Source: ZC4RG36 sp964652205 (GTDB lineage Bacteria > Chloroflexota > Anaerolineae > Aggregatilineales > Phototrophicaceae). From it: a DNA stretch of 64,000 bases. Positions 62,821 through 64,000 of this stretch are shown one piece after another. The notes under the pieces are model-generated. The model did not search any database, was not told the DNA's origin, and saw only the letters and a list, made by a program, of their open reading frames with translations. The stretch covers positions 1 through 64,000 of the forward strand of contig CAZZAO010000004.1 of the NCBI GenBank assembly GCA_964652205.1. The letters run 5' to 3'. The position numbers were made by a program, and so were the translations under genes. How positions within the stretch are numbered: position 1 is the first letter of the stretch; every line of letters starts with the position of its first letter.

Positions 62821-62838
62821 CACGCGCAGGGAGACGGC

Positions 62839-63621
62839 ATGGCTGAGAGCAACAACACCAACGACTTCTATGATGCGATTGCCGAGTTCTACCCGCTGTT
62901 TAACCGCGACTGGGAAACCCGACTGGAACGCGAAGGGCTGGGCCTGCGCTCAATCTTTCGCAACCGGGGCATCGAGCGCGTGCTCGACGCCTCATCTGGC
63001 GCGGGCGCGCAGGCCATCCCGCTGGCGCTGCTCGGCTTCGACGTCGTTGCCGCCGACCCCAGCCCCGGCATGATCCGCAAGGCGCAGGAGATTGCCGCGC
63101 GCTACGGGGTTGCCGACCGAATCCAGTTCGAGCGCGCCGGGTTTCTCGAGCTTCGACAGGATGTAACCGGCCCCTTCGATGCCGTCATCAGCAAAGGCAA
63201 CGCCCTGCCTCACCTGCTGCGCGACGACGAGATTGAGGCGGCGATCCGGGCGTTCCATGACCTGCTGCGCCCCGGCGGAACCCTGGTGATCGGAATGCGC
63301 GATTTCGGCCCGTTCATGGAAGACCGCCCGCGCTTCATCCCCGGCTTTACGCATGAATTCGACGACGGCAGCGAATTCATCACCTTCGATCTGTGGGAGT
63401 GGCGCGACGGCCCGCCGGTCATCGCCACGCAAAACCTGTTCATCGTCCGCGGCAGCGGACACGTTTACGAAACGATCAAGCGCGAGGTGACGTTCCGCCC
63501 GCTCTCGACCGACGAGGTCAAGGTCGTCCTGCTGGAAGTCGGCTTCGAGGACGTCACCGATCAGCCTGATCGCACTGAGCGCGTGCTGGTCGCAAGGAAG
63601 CCGCTCGGCGCGGGGGAATAA
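62839..63621 (+). CDS. class I SAM-dependent methyltransferase
   Basis: 260 residues from the ATG at 62839, which follows GGGAG and sits just after the T-box terminator. The fold has VLDASSGAGAQAIPLALLGF (motif I), VVAADPSPGMIRKAQEIAAR and AVISKGNALPHLL. It resembles glycine/sarcosine N-methyltransferase-type small-molecule enzymes; the substrate is unknown. It is the first gene of the T-box operon, 158 bases before valS. Confidence 0.82.
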   Translation: MAESNNTNDFYDAIAEFYPLFNRDWETRLEREGLGLRSIFRNRGIERVLDASSGAGAQAIPLALLGFDVVAADPSPGMIRKAQEIAARYGVADRIQFERAGFLELRQDVTGPFDAVISKGNALPHLLRDDEIEAAIRAFHDLLRPGGTLVIGMRDFGPFMEDRPRFIPGFTHEFDDGSEFITFDLWEWRDGPPVIATQNLFIVRGSGHVYETIKREVTFRPLSTDEVKVVLLEVGFEDVTDQPDRTERVLVARKPLGAGE

Positions 63622-63779
63622 TGCCCTGCTGGTTGAAGCCAGCTAAAGACCCTACCGTATTGAGTCCTTTCCGGGGACTTGCACTTTCGCAGCCAGCAGG
63701 CCCTCAGCCTCTGGCGGCAAACGCTGAAGAGGATGAGGCGACCCGTAGCGGTCGCCGAACGAACAGATTGAGGTGCATC
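63622..63779. repeat. gap before valS with dispersed-repeat element C
   Basis: CCTGCTGG (63624-63631) is the inverse of CCAGCAGG (63694-63701), enclosing TTGAGTCCTTTCCGGGGACT (63660-63679), the inverted counterpart of the cores at 35903 and 44571. CAGCCTCTGGC also recurs at 35937. No gene is supported; the stretch is presumably transcribed with valS. Confidence 0.45.
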
Positions 63780-64000
63780 GTGACTGAACCTATGCCTAAA
63801 AATTTCGACTTCGCCGAGGCCGAGCCTCGACTGTACGAAAACTGGGAAACCGGCGGCTATTTCAAGCCGGAAGTTGCCGGGCCAGACGCCGAGACCTACA
63901 CCATCAGTATGCCGCCGCCGAACGTGACCGGCGCGCTGCATATCGGCCATGCCCTGTTCAGCACACTCGAAGACCTGATGATTCGTTATGAGCGGATGCG
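63780..64000 (+). CDS. valS: valyl-tRNA synthetase, N-terminal part (runs off the window)
   Basis: Starts at GTG 63780 (GAGGT six bases upstream); an ATG four codons later is less well spaced. The visible 73 residues (FAEAEPRLYENWETGGYFKP, then ISMPPPNVTGALHIGHALFS) carry the class I PPPNVTG-x-LHIGH signature of ValRS. The enzyme charges tRNA-Val. It belongs to the T-box-controlled operon behind the methyltransferase gene. Confidence 0.95.
   Translation, partial: MTEPMPKNFDFAEAEPRLYENWETGGYFKPEVAGPDAETYTISMPPPNVTGALHIGHALFSTLEDLMIRYERM

Overview
The window looks like a chromosomal segment of a Chloroflexota bacterium, probably of the Anaerolineae type. This is an inference from gene content, since no rRNA or other taxonomic marker is present. 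Points in favour are GC-rich housekeeping genes, several exported SH3/LysM proteins, a mevalonate kinase / mevalonate-(di)phosphate decarboxylase / isopentenyl phosphate kinase set, a UDP-sulfoquinovose synthase, a decaprenyl-phosphate phosphoribosyltransferase-like prenyltransferase and a T-box leader ahead of valS. No phage, insertion sequence or CRISPR array was found.

Layout. 1-15.6 kb: a partial gamma-glutamyltransferase, SH3 proteins, a large secreted GH13 amylase with a C-terminal starch-binding domain, a THUMP RNA methyltransferase, a Lon-substrate-domain protein, a multi-pass membrane protein, a P-loop ATPase, YigZ, an LCP cell-wall ligase and a TPR protein. 16-27.3 kb: an L,D-transpeptidase, hisZ-like/hisG, GH29 fucosidase, hisD with a coupled kinase-fold gene, sulfolipid synthase, asd and pheA. 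27.4-35.7 kb: a SufR-like regulator and an A-type Fe-S carrier, exported SH3, LysM/M23 and beta-propeller proteins, an SCP2 protein, HEAT repeats and an RseP-type protease. 36-43.4 kb: isoprenoid genes, then an oligopeptide-type ABC transporter. 43.5-50.3 kb: a membrane protein, a small secreted protein, an HtrA-like protein, tlyA and lepA. 50.3-53.9 kb: VOC and immunity-like genes, then an overlapping group of cinA, a pyrF-like and a pyrE-like gene. 54-64 kb: a MalK-type ATPase, a GNAT-like protein, an NRAMP-family transporter, ndh, purH, tRNA-Thr, udk, a T-box leader, a methyltransferase and the start of valS.

How the parts fit. The envelope genes (LCP, YkuD, M23/LysM, SH3 proteins, polyprenyl transferase) suggest peptidoglycan and surface-glycan remodelling. 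Mevalonate kinase, the decarboxylase and isopentenyl phosphate kinase would make IPP by the alternative route through isopentenyl phosphate. Amino-acid genes are scattered in small groups.

Most interesting signals. (1) Adjacent pyrF-like and pyrE-like genes overlap by ATGA and both appear to have lost every recognisable catalytic motif. They lie directly behind a cinA whose C-terminal deamidase motif is also eroded. (2) A HisZ-like protein is coupled to a HisG that already carries the long-form regulatory domain. (3) A T-box leader precedes a methyltransferase-valS operon. (4) Two tandem TGTGA-N6-TCACA-like operators lie upstream of ndh. (5) Several families of short dispersed repeats occupy intergenic gaps.
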